Below are positions 9,901 to 23,063 of a stretch of 64,000 nt of DNA, piece after piece; position 1 is the stretch's first letter, and the number at the start of each line of letters is the position of its first letter. A program made the translations under genes and the position numbers. Under the pieces are notes generated by a model that did not search any database, was not told the origin of the DNA, and saw only the letters and a list, made by a program, of their open reading frames with translations. Location of the stretch: assembly GCA_963680875.1 (NCBI GenBank), contig OY804582.1:49990646-50054645 (forward strand), given 5' to 3'. Source of the DNA: Bathymodiolus brooksi (Eukaryota; Mollusca; Bivalvia; Mytilida; Modiolidae).

Positions 9901-10985
9901 AGTTTATCACATCGTATGAGTTTACCAGTCACCTCACTAATGCAGACAGCTGTCAGTCTAAGTTTATCACATCGTGTCAATTTACCAGACACCTCACTAA
10001 TACAGACAGCTGTCAGTCTAAGTTTATCACATCTTGTTACTTTACCGGTGACCTCACTAATGCAGACAGCTGTCAGTCTAAGTTTATCACATCGTATCAG
10101 TTTACCAGTCACCTCACTAATGCAGACAGCTGTCAGTCTAAGTTTATCACATTGTGTCAGTTTACCAGTCACCTCACTAATGCAGACAGCTGTCAGTCTT
10201 AAGTTTATCACATCATGTCAGTTTACCGGTGACCTTACTAATGCAGCCAGCTGTCAGTCTTAAGTTTATCACATCGTGTCACTTTACCGGTGACCTCACT
10301 AATGCAGACAGCTGTCAGTCTAAGTTTATCACATTGTGTCACTTTACCGGTCACCTCACTAATGCAGACAGCTGCCAGTCTAAGTTTATCACATCGTGTC
10401 AGTTTAACGGTGACCTCACTAATGCAGACAGCTGTCAGTCTAAGTTTATCAAATCATGTCAGTTTACCGGTCACCTTACTAATGCAGACAGCTGTCAGTC
10501 TTAAGATTATCACTTCGTATGAGTTTACCAGTCACCTCACTAATGCAGACAGCTGTCAGTCTAAGTTTATCACATTGTGTCAGTTTACCAGTCACCTCAC
10601 TAATGCAGACAGCTGTCAGTCTTAAGTTTATCACATCGTGTCAGTTTACTGGTGACCTTACTAATGCAGCCAGCTGTCATTCTTAAGTTTATCACATCGT
10701 GTCACTTTACCGGTGACCTCACTAATGCAGACAGCTGTCAGTCTAAGTTTATCACATTGTGTCACTTTACCGGTCACCTCACTAATGCAGACAGCTGTCA
10801 GTCTAAGTTTATCACATCGTGTCAGTTTACCGGTGACCTCACTAATGCAGACAGCTGTCAGTCTAAGTTTATCACATCGTGTCAATTTACTGGTGACCAC
10901 ACTAATGCAGACAGCTGTCAATCTAAGTTTATCACATCGTGTCAGTTTACCGGTCACCTTACTAATGCAGACAGCTGTCAGTCTT

Positions 10986-12315
10986 AAGTTTATCACATCG
11001 TATGAGTTTACCAGTCGCCTCACTAATGCAGACAGCTGTCAGTCTAAGTTTATCACATCGTGTCAATTTACCAGTCACCTCACTAATACAGACAGCTGTA
11101 AGTCTAAGTTTATCACATCTTGTCACTTTACCGGTGACCTCACTAATGCAGACAGCTGTCAGTCTAAGTTTATCACATCGTATCAGTTTACCAGTCACCT
11201 CACTAATACAGACAGCTGTCAGTCTAAGTTTATCACATCGTGTCACTTTACCGGTGACCTCACTAATGCAGACAGCTGTCAGTCTTAAGTTTATCACATC
11301 GTGTCACTTTACCGGTCACCTCACTAATGCAGACAGCTGTCAGTCTTAAGTTTATCACACCGTGTCACTTTACCGGTCACCTCACTAATGCAGACGACTG
11401 TCAGTCTAAGTTTATCACATCGTGTCACTTTACGGGTGACCTCACTAATGCAGACAGCTGTCAGTCTTAAGTTTATCCCATCGTGTCACTTTACCGGTCA
11501 CCTCACTAATACAGACAGCTGTCAGTCTAAGTTTATCACATTGTGTCACTTTACCAGTCACCTCACTAATGCAGACAGCTGTCAGTCTAACTTTATCACA
11601 TCGTGTCACTTTACCAGTCACCTCACTAATTCAGACATCTGTCAGTCTAAGTTTATCACATCGTGTCACTTAACCGGTGACCTCACTAATGCAGACAGCT
11701 GTCAGTCTAAGTTTATCACATTATGTCAGTTTACCGGTCACCTTACTAATGCAGATAGCTGTCAGTCTATGTTTATCACATTGTTTCACTTTACCGGTGA
11801 CCTCACTAATGCAGACAGCTGTCAGTCTAAGTTTATCACATCATGTCACTTTACCGGTGACCTCACTAATGCAGACAGTTGTCAGTCTAAGTTTATAACA
11901 TTGTGTCAGTTTACCAGTCTCCTCACTAATGCAGACAGCTGTCAGTCTAAGTTTATCACATCGTGTCAGTTTACTGGTCACCTCACTAATGCAGATAGCT
12001 GTCAGTCTAAGTTTATCACATTGTGTCAGTTTACCAGTCACCTCACTAATGTAATGCAGACAGTTGTTAGTCTTAAGTTTATCACATCATGTCAGTTTAC
12101 TGGTCACCTCACTAATGCAGATAGCTGTCAGTCTAAGTTTATCACATTGTGTCAGTTTACCAGTCACCCCACTAATGCAGACAGCTGTCAGTCTACGTTT
12201 ATCACATCGTGTCAGTTTACCAGTCACCTCACTAATGCAGACAGCTGTCAGTCTAAGTTTATCACATTGTGTCAGTTTACCAGTCACCTCACTAATGCAG
12301 ACAGCTGTCATTCTT
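10986..12315. repeat. S-block S3 (short form, one dimer)
   Basis: One 120-bp dimer, GACGACTGTC (about 11,393) and TTATCCCATC, followed by a jump at about 11,531 to TCTAAGTTT/ATTGTGTCAC, then TCTAACTTT and GACATCTGTC. Only the second-type TAATG monomer is present (12,051). Confidence 0.9.
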
Positions 12316-12737
12316 AAGTTTATCACATTGTGTCAATTTACCGGTGACCTCACTAATGCAGACAGCTGTCAGTCTAAGTTTATCACATTGTGTCACTTTA
12401 CCGGTCACCTCACTAATGCAGACAGCTGTCAGTCTAAGTTTATCACATCGTGTCAGTTTACCGGTGACCTCACTAATGCAGACAGCTGTCAGTCTAAGTT
12501 TATCACATCGTGTCAATTTACTGGTGACCACACTAATGCAGACAGCTGTCAATCTAAGTTTATCAAATCGTGTCAGTTTACCGGTCACCTTACTAATGCA
12601 GACAGCTGTCAGTCTTAAGTTTATCACTTCGTATGAGTTTACCAGTCACCCCACTAATGCAGACAGCTGTCAGTCTAAGTTTATCACATTGTGTCAGTTT
12701 ACCAGTCACCTCACTAATGCAGACAGCTGTCAGTCTT
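11531..12737. repeat. Block shared with 14,008-15,214, copy 1
   Basis: This stretch matches 14,008-15,214 at an offset of 2,477 bp. Contents include the TCTAACTTT monomer, the GACATCTGTC monomer, the TAATG-duplication monomer (12,051), the TCTACGTTT monomer and a short run of D-type monomers. Both copies share the AGTCACCCC change near 12,168 and 14,645. Confidence 0.9.
12316..12737. repeat. D-block D3 (very short)
   Basis: Seven D-type monomers, including TATCAAATC and the AGTCACCCC TATGAG monomer, after which the array returns straight to S-type sequence. Most of a D-block is missing here. Confidence 0.88.
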
Positions 12738-14792
12738 AAGTTTATCACATCGTGTCACTTTACCGGTCACCTCACTAATGCAGACAGCTGTCAGTCTTAA
12801 GTTTATCACACCGTGTCACTTTACCGGTCACCTCACTAATGCAGACGACTGTCAGTCTAAGTTTATCACATCGTGTCACTTTACGGGTGACCTCACTAAT
12901 GCAGACAGCTGTCAGTCTTAAGTTTATCCCATCGTGTCACTTTACCGGTCACCTCACTAATACAGACAGCTGTCAGTCTAATTTTATCACATCGTGTCAC
13001 TTTACCAGTCACCTCACTAATTCAGACAGCTGTCAATCTAAGTTTATCACATCGTGTCACTTAACCGGTGACCTCACTAATGCAGACAGCTGTCAGTCTA
13101 AGTTTATCACATTATGTCAGTTTACCGGTCACCTTACTAATGCAGACAGCTGTCAGTCTATGTTTATCACATGGTGTCACTTTACCGGTGACCTTACTAA
13201 TGCAGACAGCTGTCAGTCTATGTTTATCACATTGTTTCACTTTACCGGTGACCTCACTAATGCAGACAGCTGTCAGTCTAAGTTTATCACATCGTGTCAC
13301 TTTACCGGTGACCTCACTAATGCAGACAGTTGTCAGTCTAAGTTTATAACATTGTGTCAGTTTACCAGTCTCCTCACTAATGCAGACAGCTGTCAGTCTA
13401 AGTTTATCACATCGTGTCAGTTTACCAGTCACCTCACTAATGTAATGCAGACAGTTGTTAGTCTAAGTTTATCACATCATGTCAGTTTACTGGTCACCTC
13501 ACTAATGCAGACAGCTGTCAGTCTAAGTTTATCACATTGTGTCAGTTTACCAGTCACCTCACTAATGCAGACAGCTGTCAGTCTAAGTTTATCACATTGT
13601 GTCAGTTTACCGGTCACCTTACTAATGCAGACAGCTGTCAGTCTAAGTTTATCACAACATGTCAGTTTACTGGTCACCTCACTAATGCAGGCAGCTGTCA
13701 GTCTAAGTTTATCACATCGTGTCAGTTTACCAGTCACCTTACTAATTCAGACAGCTGTCAGTCTAAGTTTATCACATCGTGTCAGTTTACCAGTCACCTA
13801 ACTAATGCAGACAGCTGTCAGTCTAAGTTTATCACATTCGTGTCAGTTTACCGGTCACCTCACTAATTCAGACAGCTGTCAGTCTAAGTTTATCACATCG
13901 TGTCACTTTACCAGTCACCTCACTAATTCAGACAGCTGTCAGTCTAAGTTTATCACATCGTGTCACTTAACCGGTGACCTCACTAATGCAGACAGCTGTC
14001 AGTCTAAGTTTATCACATTGTGTCACTTTACCAGTCACCTCACTAATGCAGACAGCTGTCAGTCTAACTTTATCACATCGTGTCACTTTACCAGTCACCT
14101 CACTAATTCAGACATCTGTCAGTCTAAGTTTATCACATCGTGTCACTTAACCGGTGACCTCACTAATGCAGACAGCTGTCAGTCTAAGTTTATCACATTA
14201 TGTCAGTTTACCGGTCACCTTACTAATGCAGATAGCTGTCAGTCTATGTTTATCACATTGTTTCACTTTACCGGTGACCTCACTAATGCAGACAGCTGTC
14301 AGTCTAAGTTTATCACATCATGTCACTTTACCGGTGACCTCACTAATGCAGACAGTTGTCAGTCTAAGTTTATAACATTGTGTCAGTTTACCAGTCTCCT
14401 CACTAATGCAGACAGCTGTCAGTCTAAGTTTATCACATCGTGTCAGTTTACTGGTCACCTCACTAATGCAGATAGCTGTCAGTCTAAGTTTATCACATTG
14501 TGTCAGTTTACCAGTCACCTCACTAATGTAATGCAGACAGTTGTTAGTCTTAAGTTTATCACATCATGTCAGTTTACTGGTCACCTCACTAATGCAGATA
14601 GCTGTCAGTCTAAGTTTATCACATTGTGTCAGTTTACCAGTCACCCCACTAATGCAGACAGCTGTCAGTCTACGTTTATCACATCGTGTCAGTTTACCAG
14701 TCACCTCACTAATGCAGACAGCTGTCAGTCTAAGTTTATCACATTGTGTCAGTTTACCAGTCACCTCACTAATGCAGACAGCTGTCATTCTT
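12738..14792. repeat. S-block S4 (no TATGAG opening)
   Basis: Begins at the monomer before CACACCGTG, without the TATGAG...GTCGCC and dimer section. It has GACGACTGTC (about 12,844), the first TAATG (13,442), ATTCGTG (13,836), a four-monomer insertion with TCTAACTTT/GACATCTGTC, and the second TAATG (14,528). Bases 12,738 to about 14,565 match 30,181 to about 32,008. Confidence 0.9.
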
Positions 14793-15214
14793 AAGTTTAT
14801 CACATTGTGTCAATTTACCGGTGACCTCACTAATGCAGACAGCTGTCAGTCTAAGTTTATCACATTGTGTCACTTTACCGGTCACCTCACTAATGCAGAC
14901 AGCTGTCAGTCTAAGTTTATCACATCGTGTCAGTTTACCGGTGACCTCACTAATGCAGACAGCTGTCAGTCTAAGTTTATCACATCGTGTCAATTTACTG
15001 GTGACCACACTAATGCAGACAGCTGTCAATCTAAGTTTATCAAATCGTGTCAGTTTACCGGTCACCTTACTAATGCAGACAGCTGTCAGTCTTAAGTTTA
15101 TCACTTCGTATGAGTTTACCAGTCACCCCACTAATGCAGACAGCTGTCAGTCTAAGTTTATCACATTGTGTCAGTTTACCAGTCACCTCACTAATGCAGA
15201 CAGCTGTCAGTCTT
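14008..15214. repeat. Block shared with 11,531-12,737, copy 2
   Basis: The partner of 11,531-12,737. After 15,214 the two contexts differ: this copy continues into a full D-block, whereas the first runs back into an S-block at 12,738. Confidence 0.9.
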
Positions 15215-16662
15215 AAGTTTATCACATCGTGTCAGTTTACCGGTGACCTTACTAATGCAGCCAGCTGTCATTCTTAAGTTTATCACATCGTGTCACTTTA
15301 CCGGTGACCTCACTAATGCAGACAGCTGTCAGTCTAAGTTTATCACATTGTGTCACTTTACCGGTCACCTCACTAATGCAGACAGCTGTCAGTCTAAGTT
15401 TATCACATCATGTCAGTTTACCGGTGACCTCACTAATGCAGACAGCTGTCAGTCTAAGTTTATCACATCGTGTCAATTTACTGGTGACCACACTAATGCA
15501 GACAGCGGTCAATCTAAGTTTATCACATCGTGTCAGTTTACCGGTCACCTTACTAATGCAGACAGCTGTCAGTCTTAAGTTTATCACATCGTATGAGTTT
15601 ACCAGTCACCTCACTAATGCAGACAGCTGTCAGTCTAAGTTTATCACATCGTGTCAATTTACCAGACACCTCACTAATACAGACAGCTGTCAGTCTAAGT
15701 TTATCACATCTTGTTACTTTACCGGTGACCTCACTAATGCAGACAGCTGTCAGTCTAAGTTTATCACATCGTATCAGTTTACCAGTCACCTCACTAATGC
15801 AGACAACTGTCAGTCTAAGTTTATCACATTGTGTCAGTTTACCAGTCACCTCACTAATGCAGACAGCTGTCAGTCTTAAGTTTATCACATCATGTCAGTT
15901 TACCGGTGACCTTACTAATGCAGCCAGCTGTCAGTCTTAAGTTTATCACATCGTGTCACTTTACCGGTGACCTCACTAATGCAGACAGCTGTCAGTCTAA
16001 GTTTATCACATTGTGTCACTTTACCGGTCACCTCACTAATGCAGACAGCTGCCAGTCTAAGTTTATCACATCGTGTCAGTTTAACGGTGACCTCACTAAT
16101 GCAGACAGCTGTCAGTCTAAGTTTATCAAATCATGTCAGTTTACCGGTCACCTCACTAATGCAGACAGCTGTCAGTCTTAAGATTATCACTTCGTATGAG
16201 TTTACCAGTCACCTCACTAATGCAGACAGCTGTCAGTCTAAGTTTATCACATTGTGTCAGTTTACCAGTCATCTCACTAATGCAGACAGCTGTCAGTCTT
16301 AAGTTTATCACATCGTGTCAGTTTACTGGTGACCTTACTAATGCAGCCTGCTGTCATTCTTAAGTTTATCACATCGTGTCACTTTACCGGTGACCTCACT
16401 AATGCAGACAGCTGTCAGTCTAAGTTTATCACATTGTGTCACTTTACCGGTCACCTCACTAATGCAGACAGCTGTCAGTCTAAGTTTATCACATCGTGTC
16501 AGTTTACCGGTGACCTCACTAATGCAGACAGCTGTCAGTCTAAGTTTATCACATCGTGTCAATTTACTGGTGACCACACTAATGCAGACAGCTGTCAATC
16601 TAAGTTTATCACATCGTGTCAGTTTACCGGTCACCTTACTAATGCAGACAGCTGTCAGTCTT
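14793..16662. repeat. D-block D4
   Basis: D-type monomers with GCAGCC near 15,257, 15,920 and 16,343. A private GACAGCGGTC near 15,505 disrupts the usual palindrome. The right part, from 15,758, is the start of superrepeat copy B. Confidence 0.9.
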
Positions 16663-18837
16663 AAGTTTATCACATCGTATGAGTTTACCAGTCGCCTCAC
16701 TAATGCAGACAGCTGTCAGTCTAAGTTTATCACATCGTGTCAATTTACCAGTCACCTCACTAATACAGACAGCTGTAAGTCTAAGTTTATCACATCTTGT
16801 CACTTTACCGGTGACCTCACTAATGCAGACAGCTGTCAGTCTAAGTTTATCACATCGTGTCAATTTACCAGTCACCTCACTAATACAGACAGCTGTAAGT
16901 CTAAGTTTATCACATCTTGTCACTTTACCGGTGACCTCACTAATGCAGACAGCTGTCAGTCTAAGTTTATCACATCGTATCAGTTTACCAGTCACCTCAC
17001 TAATACAGACAGCTGTCAGTCTAAGTTTATCACATCGTGTCACTTTACCGGTGACCTCACTAATGCAGACAGCTGTCAGTCTTAAGTTTATCACATCGTG
17101 TCACTTTACGGGTGACCTCACTAATGCAGACAGCTGTCAGTCTTAAGTTTATCCCATCGTGTCACTTTACCGGTCACCTCACTAATACAGACAGCTGTCA
17201 GTCTAATTTTATCACATCGTGTCACTTTACCAGTCACCTCACTAATTCAGACAGCTGTCAATCTAAGTTTATCACATCGTGTCACTTAACCGGTGACCTC
17301 ACTAATGCAGACAGCTGTCAGTCTAAGTTTATCACATTATGTCAGTTTACCGGTCACCTTACTAATGCAGACAGCTGTCAGTCTATGTTTATCACATGGT
17401 GTCACTTTACCGGTGACCTTACTAATGCAGACAGCTGTCAGTCTATGTTTATCACATTGTTTCACTTTACCGGTGACCTCACTAATGCAGACAGCTGTCA
17501 GTCTAAGTTTATCACATCGTGTCACTTTACCGGTGACCTCACTAATGCAGACAGTTGTCAGTCTAAGTTTATAACATTGTGTCAGTTTACCAGTCTCCTC
17601 ACTAATGCAGACAGCTGTCAGTCTAAGTTTATCACATCGTGTCAGTTTACCAGTCACCTCACTAATGTAATGCAGACAGTTGTTAGTCTAAGTTTATCAC
17701 ATCATGTCAGTTTACCGGTCACCTCACTAATGCAGACAGCTGTCAGTCTAAGTTTATCACATTGTGTCAGTTTACCAGTCACCTCACTAATGCAGACAGC
17801 TGTCAGTCTAAGTTTATCACATTGTGTCAGTTTACCGGTCACCTTACTAATGCAGACAGCTGTCAGTCTAAGTTTATCACAACATGTCAGCTTACTGGTC
17901 ACCTCACTAATGCAGGCAGCTGTCAGTCTAAGTTTATCACATCGTGTCAGTTTACCAGTCACCTTACTAATTCAGACAGCTGTCAGTCTAAGTTTATCAC
18001 ATCGTGTCAGTTTACCAGTCACCTAACTAATGCAGACAGCTGTCAGTCTAAGTTTATCACATTCGTGTCAGTTTACCGGTCACCTCACTAATTCAGACAG
18101 CTGTCAGTCTAAGTTTATCACATCGTGTCACTTTACCAGTCACCTCACTAATTCAGACAGCTGTCAGTCTAAGTTTATCACATCGTGTCACTTAACCGGT
18201 GACCTCACTAATGCAGACAGCTGTCAGTCTAAGTTTATCACATTATGTCAGTTTACCGGTCACCTTACTAATGCAGACAGCTGTCAGTCTATGTTTATCA
18301 CATTGTTTCACTTTACCGGTGACCTCACTAATGCAGACAGCTGTCAGTCTAAGTTTATCACATCATGTCACTTTACCGGTGACCTCACTAATGCAGACAG
18401 TTGTCAGTCTAAGTTTATAACATTGTGTCAGTTTACCAGTCTCCTCACTAATGCAGACAGCTGTCAGTCTAAGTTTATCACATCGTGTCAGTTTACTGGT
18501 CACCTCACTAATGCAGATAGCTGTCAGTCTAAGTTTATCACATTGTGTCAGTTTACCAGTCACCTCACTAATGTAATGCAGACAGTTGTTAGTCTTAAGT
18601 TTATCACATCATGTCAGTTTACTGGTCACCTCACTAATGCAGATAGCTGTCAGTCTAAGTTTATCACATTGTGTCAGTTTACCAGTCACCTCACTAATGC
18701 AGACAGCTGTCAGTCTACGTTTATCACATCGTGTCAGTTTACCAGTCACCTCACTAATGCAGACAGCTGTCAGTCTAAGTTTATCACATTGTGTCAGTTT
18801 ACCAGTCACCTCACTAATGCAGACAGCTGTCATTCTT
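16663..18837. repeat. S-block S5 (long form, two dimers)
   Basis: The superrepeat partner of S1. TAATG duplications at 17,667 and 18,573, and ATTCGTG at 18,061. One substitution against S1 (TACCGG for TACTGG near 17,714). Confidence 0.9.
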
Positions 18838-21800
18838 AAGTTTATCACATTGTGTCAATTTACCGGTGACCTCACTAATGCAGACAGCTGTCAGTCTAAG
18901 TTTATCACATTGTGTCAGTTTACCGGTGACCTCACTAATGCAGACAGCTGTCAGTCTAAGTTTATCACATCGTGTCAATTTACTGGTGACCACACTAATG
19001 CAGACAGCTGTCAATCTAAGTTTATCAAATCGTGTCAGTTTACCGGTCACCTTACTAATGCAGACAGCTGTCAGTCTTAAGTTTATCACTTCGTATGAGT
19101 TTACCAGTCACCCCACTAATGCAGACAGCTGTCAGTCTAAGTTTATCACATTGTGTCAGTTTACCAGTCACCTCACTAATGCAGACAGCTGTCAGTCTTA
19201 AGTTTATCACATCGTGTCAGTTTACCGGTGACCTTACTAATGCAGCCAGCTGTCATTCTTAAGTTTATCACATCGTGTCACTTTACCGGTGACCTCACTA
19301 ATGCAGACAGCTGTCAGTCTAAGTTTATCACATTGTGTCACTTTACCGGTCACCTCACTAATGCAGACAGCTGTCAGTCTAAGTTTATCACATCATGTCA
19401 GTTTACCGGTGACCTCACTAATGCAGACAGCTGTCAGTCTAAGTTTATCACATCGTGTCAATTTACTGGTGACCACACTAATGCAGACAGCTGTCAATCT
19501 AAGTTTATCACATCGTGTCAGTTTACCGGTCACCTTACTAATGCAGACAGCTGTCAGTCTTAAGTTTATCACATCGTATGAGTTTACCAGTCACCTCACT
19601 AATGCAGACAGCTGTCAGTCTAAGTTTATCACATCGTGTCAATTTACCAGACACCTCACTAATACAGACAGCTGTCAGTCTAAGTTTATCACATCTTGTT
19701 ACTTTACCGGTGACCTCACTAATGCAGACAGCTGTCAGTCTAAGTTTATCACATCGTATCAGTTTACCAGTCACCTCACTAATGCAGACAACTGTCAGTC
19801 TAAGTTTATCACATTGTGTCAGTTTACCAGTCACCTCACTAATGCAGACAGCTGTCAGTCTTAAGTTTATCACATCATGTCAGTTTACCGGTGACCTTAC
19901 TAATGCAGCCAGCTGTCAGTCTTAAGTTTATCACATCGTGTCACTTTACCGGTGACCTCACTAATGCAGACAGCTGTCAGTCTAAGTTTATCACATTGTG
20001 TCACTTTACCGGTCACCTCACTAATGCAGACAGCTGCCAGTCTAAGTTTATCACATCGTGTCAGTTTAACGGTGACCTCACTAATGCAGACAGCTGTCAG
20101 TCTAAGTTTATCAAATCATGTCAGTTTACCGGTCACCTTACTAATGCAGACAGCTGTCAGTCTTAAGATTATCACTTCGTATGAGTTTACCAGTCACCTC
20201 ACTAATGCAGACAGCTGTCAGTCTAAGTTTATCACATTGTGTCAGTTTACCAGTCACCTCACTAATGCAGACAGCTGTCAGTCTTAAGTTTATCACATCG
20301 TGTCAGTTTACTGGTGACCTTACTAATGCAGCCAGCTGTCATTCTTAAGTTTATCACATCGTGTCACTTTACCGGTGACCTCACTAATGCAGACAGCTGT
20401 CAGTCTAAGTTTATCACATTGTGTCACTTTACCGGTCACCTCACTAATGCAGACAGCTGTCAGTATAAGTTTATCACATCGTGTCAGTTTAACGGTGACC
20501 TCACTAATGCAGACAGCTGTCAGTCTAAGTTTATCACATCGTGTCAATTTACTGGTGACCACACTAATGCAGACAGCTGTCAATCTAAGTTTATCACATC
20601 GCGTCAGTTTACCGGTCACCTTACTAATGCAGACAGCTGTCAGTCTTAAGTTTATCACATCGTATGAGTTTACCAGTCACCTCACTAATGCAGCCAGCTG
20701 TCATTCTTAAGTTTATCACATCGTGTCACTTTACCGGTGACCTCACTAATGCAGACAGCTGTCAGTCTAAGTTTATCACATTGTGTCACTTTACGGTCAC
20801 CTCACTAATGCAGACAGCTGTCAGTCTAAGTTTATCACATCGTGTCAGTTTACCGGTGACCTCACTAATGCAGATAGCTGTCAGTCTAAGTTTATCACAT
20901 CGTGTCAGTTTACCGGTCACCTTACTAATGCAGACAGCTGTCAGTCTTAAGTTTATCACATCGTATGAGTTTACCAGTCACCTCACTAATGCAGACAGCT
21001 GTCAGTCTAAGTTTATCACATCGTGTCAATTTACCAGACACCTCACTAATACAGACAGCTGTCAGTCTAAGTTTATCACATCTTGTTACTTTACCGGTGA
21101 CCTCACTAATGCAGACAGCTGTCAGTCTAAGTTTATCACATCGTATCAGTTTACCAGTCACCTCACTAATGCAGACAGCTGTCAGTCTAAGTTTATCACA
21201 TTGTGTCAGTTTACCAGTCACCTCACTAATGCAGACAGCTGTCAGTCTTAAGTTTATCACATCATGTCAGTTTATCGGTGACCTTACTAATGCAGCCAGC
21301 TGTCAGTCTTAAGTTTATCACATCGTGTCACTTTACCGGTGACCTCACTAATGCAGACAGCTGTCAGTCTAAGTTTATCACATTGTGTCACTTTACCGGT
21401 CACCTCACTAATGCAGACAGCTGCCAGTCTAAGTTTATCACATCGTGTCAGTTTCACGGTGACCTCACTAATGCAGACAGCTGTCAGTCTAAGTTTATCA
21501 AATCATGTCAGTTTACCGGTCACCTTACTAATGGAGACAGCTGTCAGTCTTAAGATTATCACTTCGTATGAGTTTACCAGTCACCTCACTAATGCAGACA
21601 GCTGTCAGTCTAAGTTTATCACATTGTGTCAGTTTACCAGTCACCTCACTAATGCAGACAGCTGTCAGTCTTAAGTTTATCACATCGTGTCAGTTTACTG
21701 GTGACCTTACTAATGCAGCCAGCTGTCATTCTTAAGTTTATCACATCGTGTCACTTTACCGGTGACCTCACTAATGCAGACAGCTGTCAGTCTAAGTTTA

Positions 21801-22034
21801 TCACATTGTGTCACTTTACCGGTCACCTCACTAATGCAGACAGCTGTCAGTCTAAGTTTATCACATCGTGTCAGTTTACCGGTGACCTCACTAATGCAGA
21901 CAGCTGTCAGTCTAAGTTTATCACATCGTGTCAATTTACTGGTGACCACACTAATGCAGACAGCTGTCAATCTAAGTTTATCACATCGTGTCAGTTTACC
22001 GGTCACCTTACTAATGCAGACAGCTGTCAGTCTT
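18838..22034. repeat. D-block D5
   Basis: The partner of D1 with one monomer fewer near 18,930, where two GGTGACC monomers are fused. It includes the 1,387-bp unit and a private TAATGGAGAC near 21,534. Confidence 0.9.
19864..21250. repeat. 1,387-bp shortened HOR unit (superrepeat B partner)
   Basis: The counterpart of 4,167-5,553, with the same one-base deletion near 20,792 and the same missing monomer. It also shares the CAGTATAAG variant (here near 20,463) and is followed by a monomer with TTTCACGG (near 21,453), as is its partner. Confidence 0.9.
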
Positions 22035-23063
22035 AAGTTTATCACATCGTATGAGTTTACCAGTCGCCTCACTAATGCAGACAGCTGTCAGTCTAAGTTT
22101 ATCACATCGTGTCAATTTACCAGTCACCTCACTAATACAGACAGCTGTAAGTCTAAGTTTATCACATCTTGTCACTTTACCGGTGACCTCACTAATGCAG
22201 ACAGCTGTCAGTCTAAGTTTATCACATCGTGTCAATTTACCAGTCACCTCACTAATACAGACAGCTGTAAGTCTAAGTTTATCACATCTTGTCACTTTAC
22301 CGGTGACCTCACTAATGCAGACAGCTGTCAGTCTAAGTTTATCACATCGTATCAGTTTACCAGTCACCTCACTAATACAGACAGCTGTCAGTCTAAGTTT
22401 ATCACATCGTGTCACTTTACCGGTGACCTCACTAATGCAGACAGCTGTCAGTCTTAAGTTTATCACATCGTGTCACTTTACCGGTCACCTCACTAATGCA
22501 GACAGCTGTCAGTCTTAAGTTTATCACACCGTGTCACTTTACCGGTCACCTCACTAATGCAGACGACTGTCAGTCTAAGTTTATCACATCGTGTCACTTT
22601 ACGGGTGACCTCACTAATGCAGACAGTTGTCAGTCTAAGTTTATAACATTGTGTCAGTTTACCAGTCTCCTCACTAATGCAGACAGCTGTCAGTCTAAGT
22701 TTATCACATCGTGTCAGTTTACTGGTCACCTCACTAATGCAGATAGCTGTCAGTCTAAGTTTATCACATTGTGTCAGTTTACCAGTCACCTCACTAATGT
22801 AATGCAGACAGTTGTTAGTCTTAAGTTTATCACATCATGTCAGTTTACTGGTCACCTCACTAATGCAGATAGCTGTCAGTCTAAGTTTATCACATTGTGT
22901 CAGTTTACCAGTCACCTCACTAATGCAGACAGCTGTCAGTCTACGTTTATCACATCGTGTCAGTTTACCAGTCACCTCACTAATGCAGACAGCTGTCAGT
23001 CTAAGTTTATCACATTGTGTCAGTTTACCAGTCACCTCACTAATGCAGACAGCTGTCATTCTT
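22035..23063. repeat. S-block S6 (short form)
   Basis: The partner of S2 with the same internal loss. It has two dimers, GACGACTGTC near 22,563 and one TAATG monomer (22,799). Confidence 0.9.

Larger units (their letters stand above)
8754..10201. repeat. Reference 1,448-bp HOR (24 monomers)
   Basis: Twenty-four monomers, eight of them 61 bp (numbers 1, 5, 7, 8, 13, 14, 19 and 24): 24 x 60 + 8 = 1,448. Each marker sits at a fixed slot: GCAGCC at 1, 8 and 14; GCTGCCAG at 3; TTAACGG at 4; TATCAAATC at 5; AAGATTATCACTTC at 6; CACACTAATG at 12 and 18; CCAGACACC at 21; ATCTTGTTAC at 22; CGTATCAG at 23. Units of exactly 1,448 bp also run 24,150-25,597, 27,648-29,095, 34,528-35,975, 37,062-38,509, 43,942-45,389 and 56,922-58,369. 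Confidence 0.93.
7367..10985. repeat. D-block D2
   Basis: Contains the 301-bp five-monomer tandem duplication, the reference 1,448-bp unit and the start of another. All markers follow the usual slot order. Confidence 0.9.
6927..11454. repeat. 4,528-bp HOR copy 2 (within superrepeat A)
   Basis: This is the tandem partner of 2,641-6,926. The 242-bp length difference is accounted for exactly by +301 bp (five-monomer expansion near 8,282), +61 bp (one monomer and one base missing from copy 1 near 5,095) and -120 bp (one dimer fewer after 10,986). Confidence 0.87.
1..11530. repeat. Superrepeat copy A (left part cut by window edge)
   Basis: This stretch matches 15,758-26,866 in order and almost base for base. 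The offset is 15,757 from the start, 15,697 after one 60-bp monomer is lost in copy B (near 18,930), 15,396 after a 301-bp, five-monomer expansion present only here (near 8,282-8,582), and 15,336 after another 60-bp loss in copy B (near 26,460). Outside these three events I found only four substitutions by eye. The copies diverge after base 11,530, where this copy reads TCTAAGTTT and copy B reads TCTAATTTT. Confidence 0.93.

Noticed and set aside
12839..14794. Long open reading frames (320 and 329 residues here, and many others of 66-330 residues on both strands)
   Set aside because: They are translations of the 60-bp repeat, open only because 60 is divisible by three. They end wherever a 61-bp monomer brings in TAA, overlap in several frames, start at alternative codons inside repeats, and show no domain, signal peptide or constrained frame.
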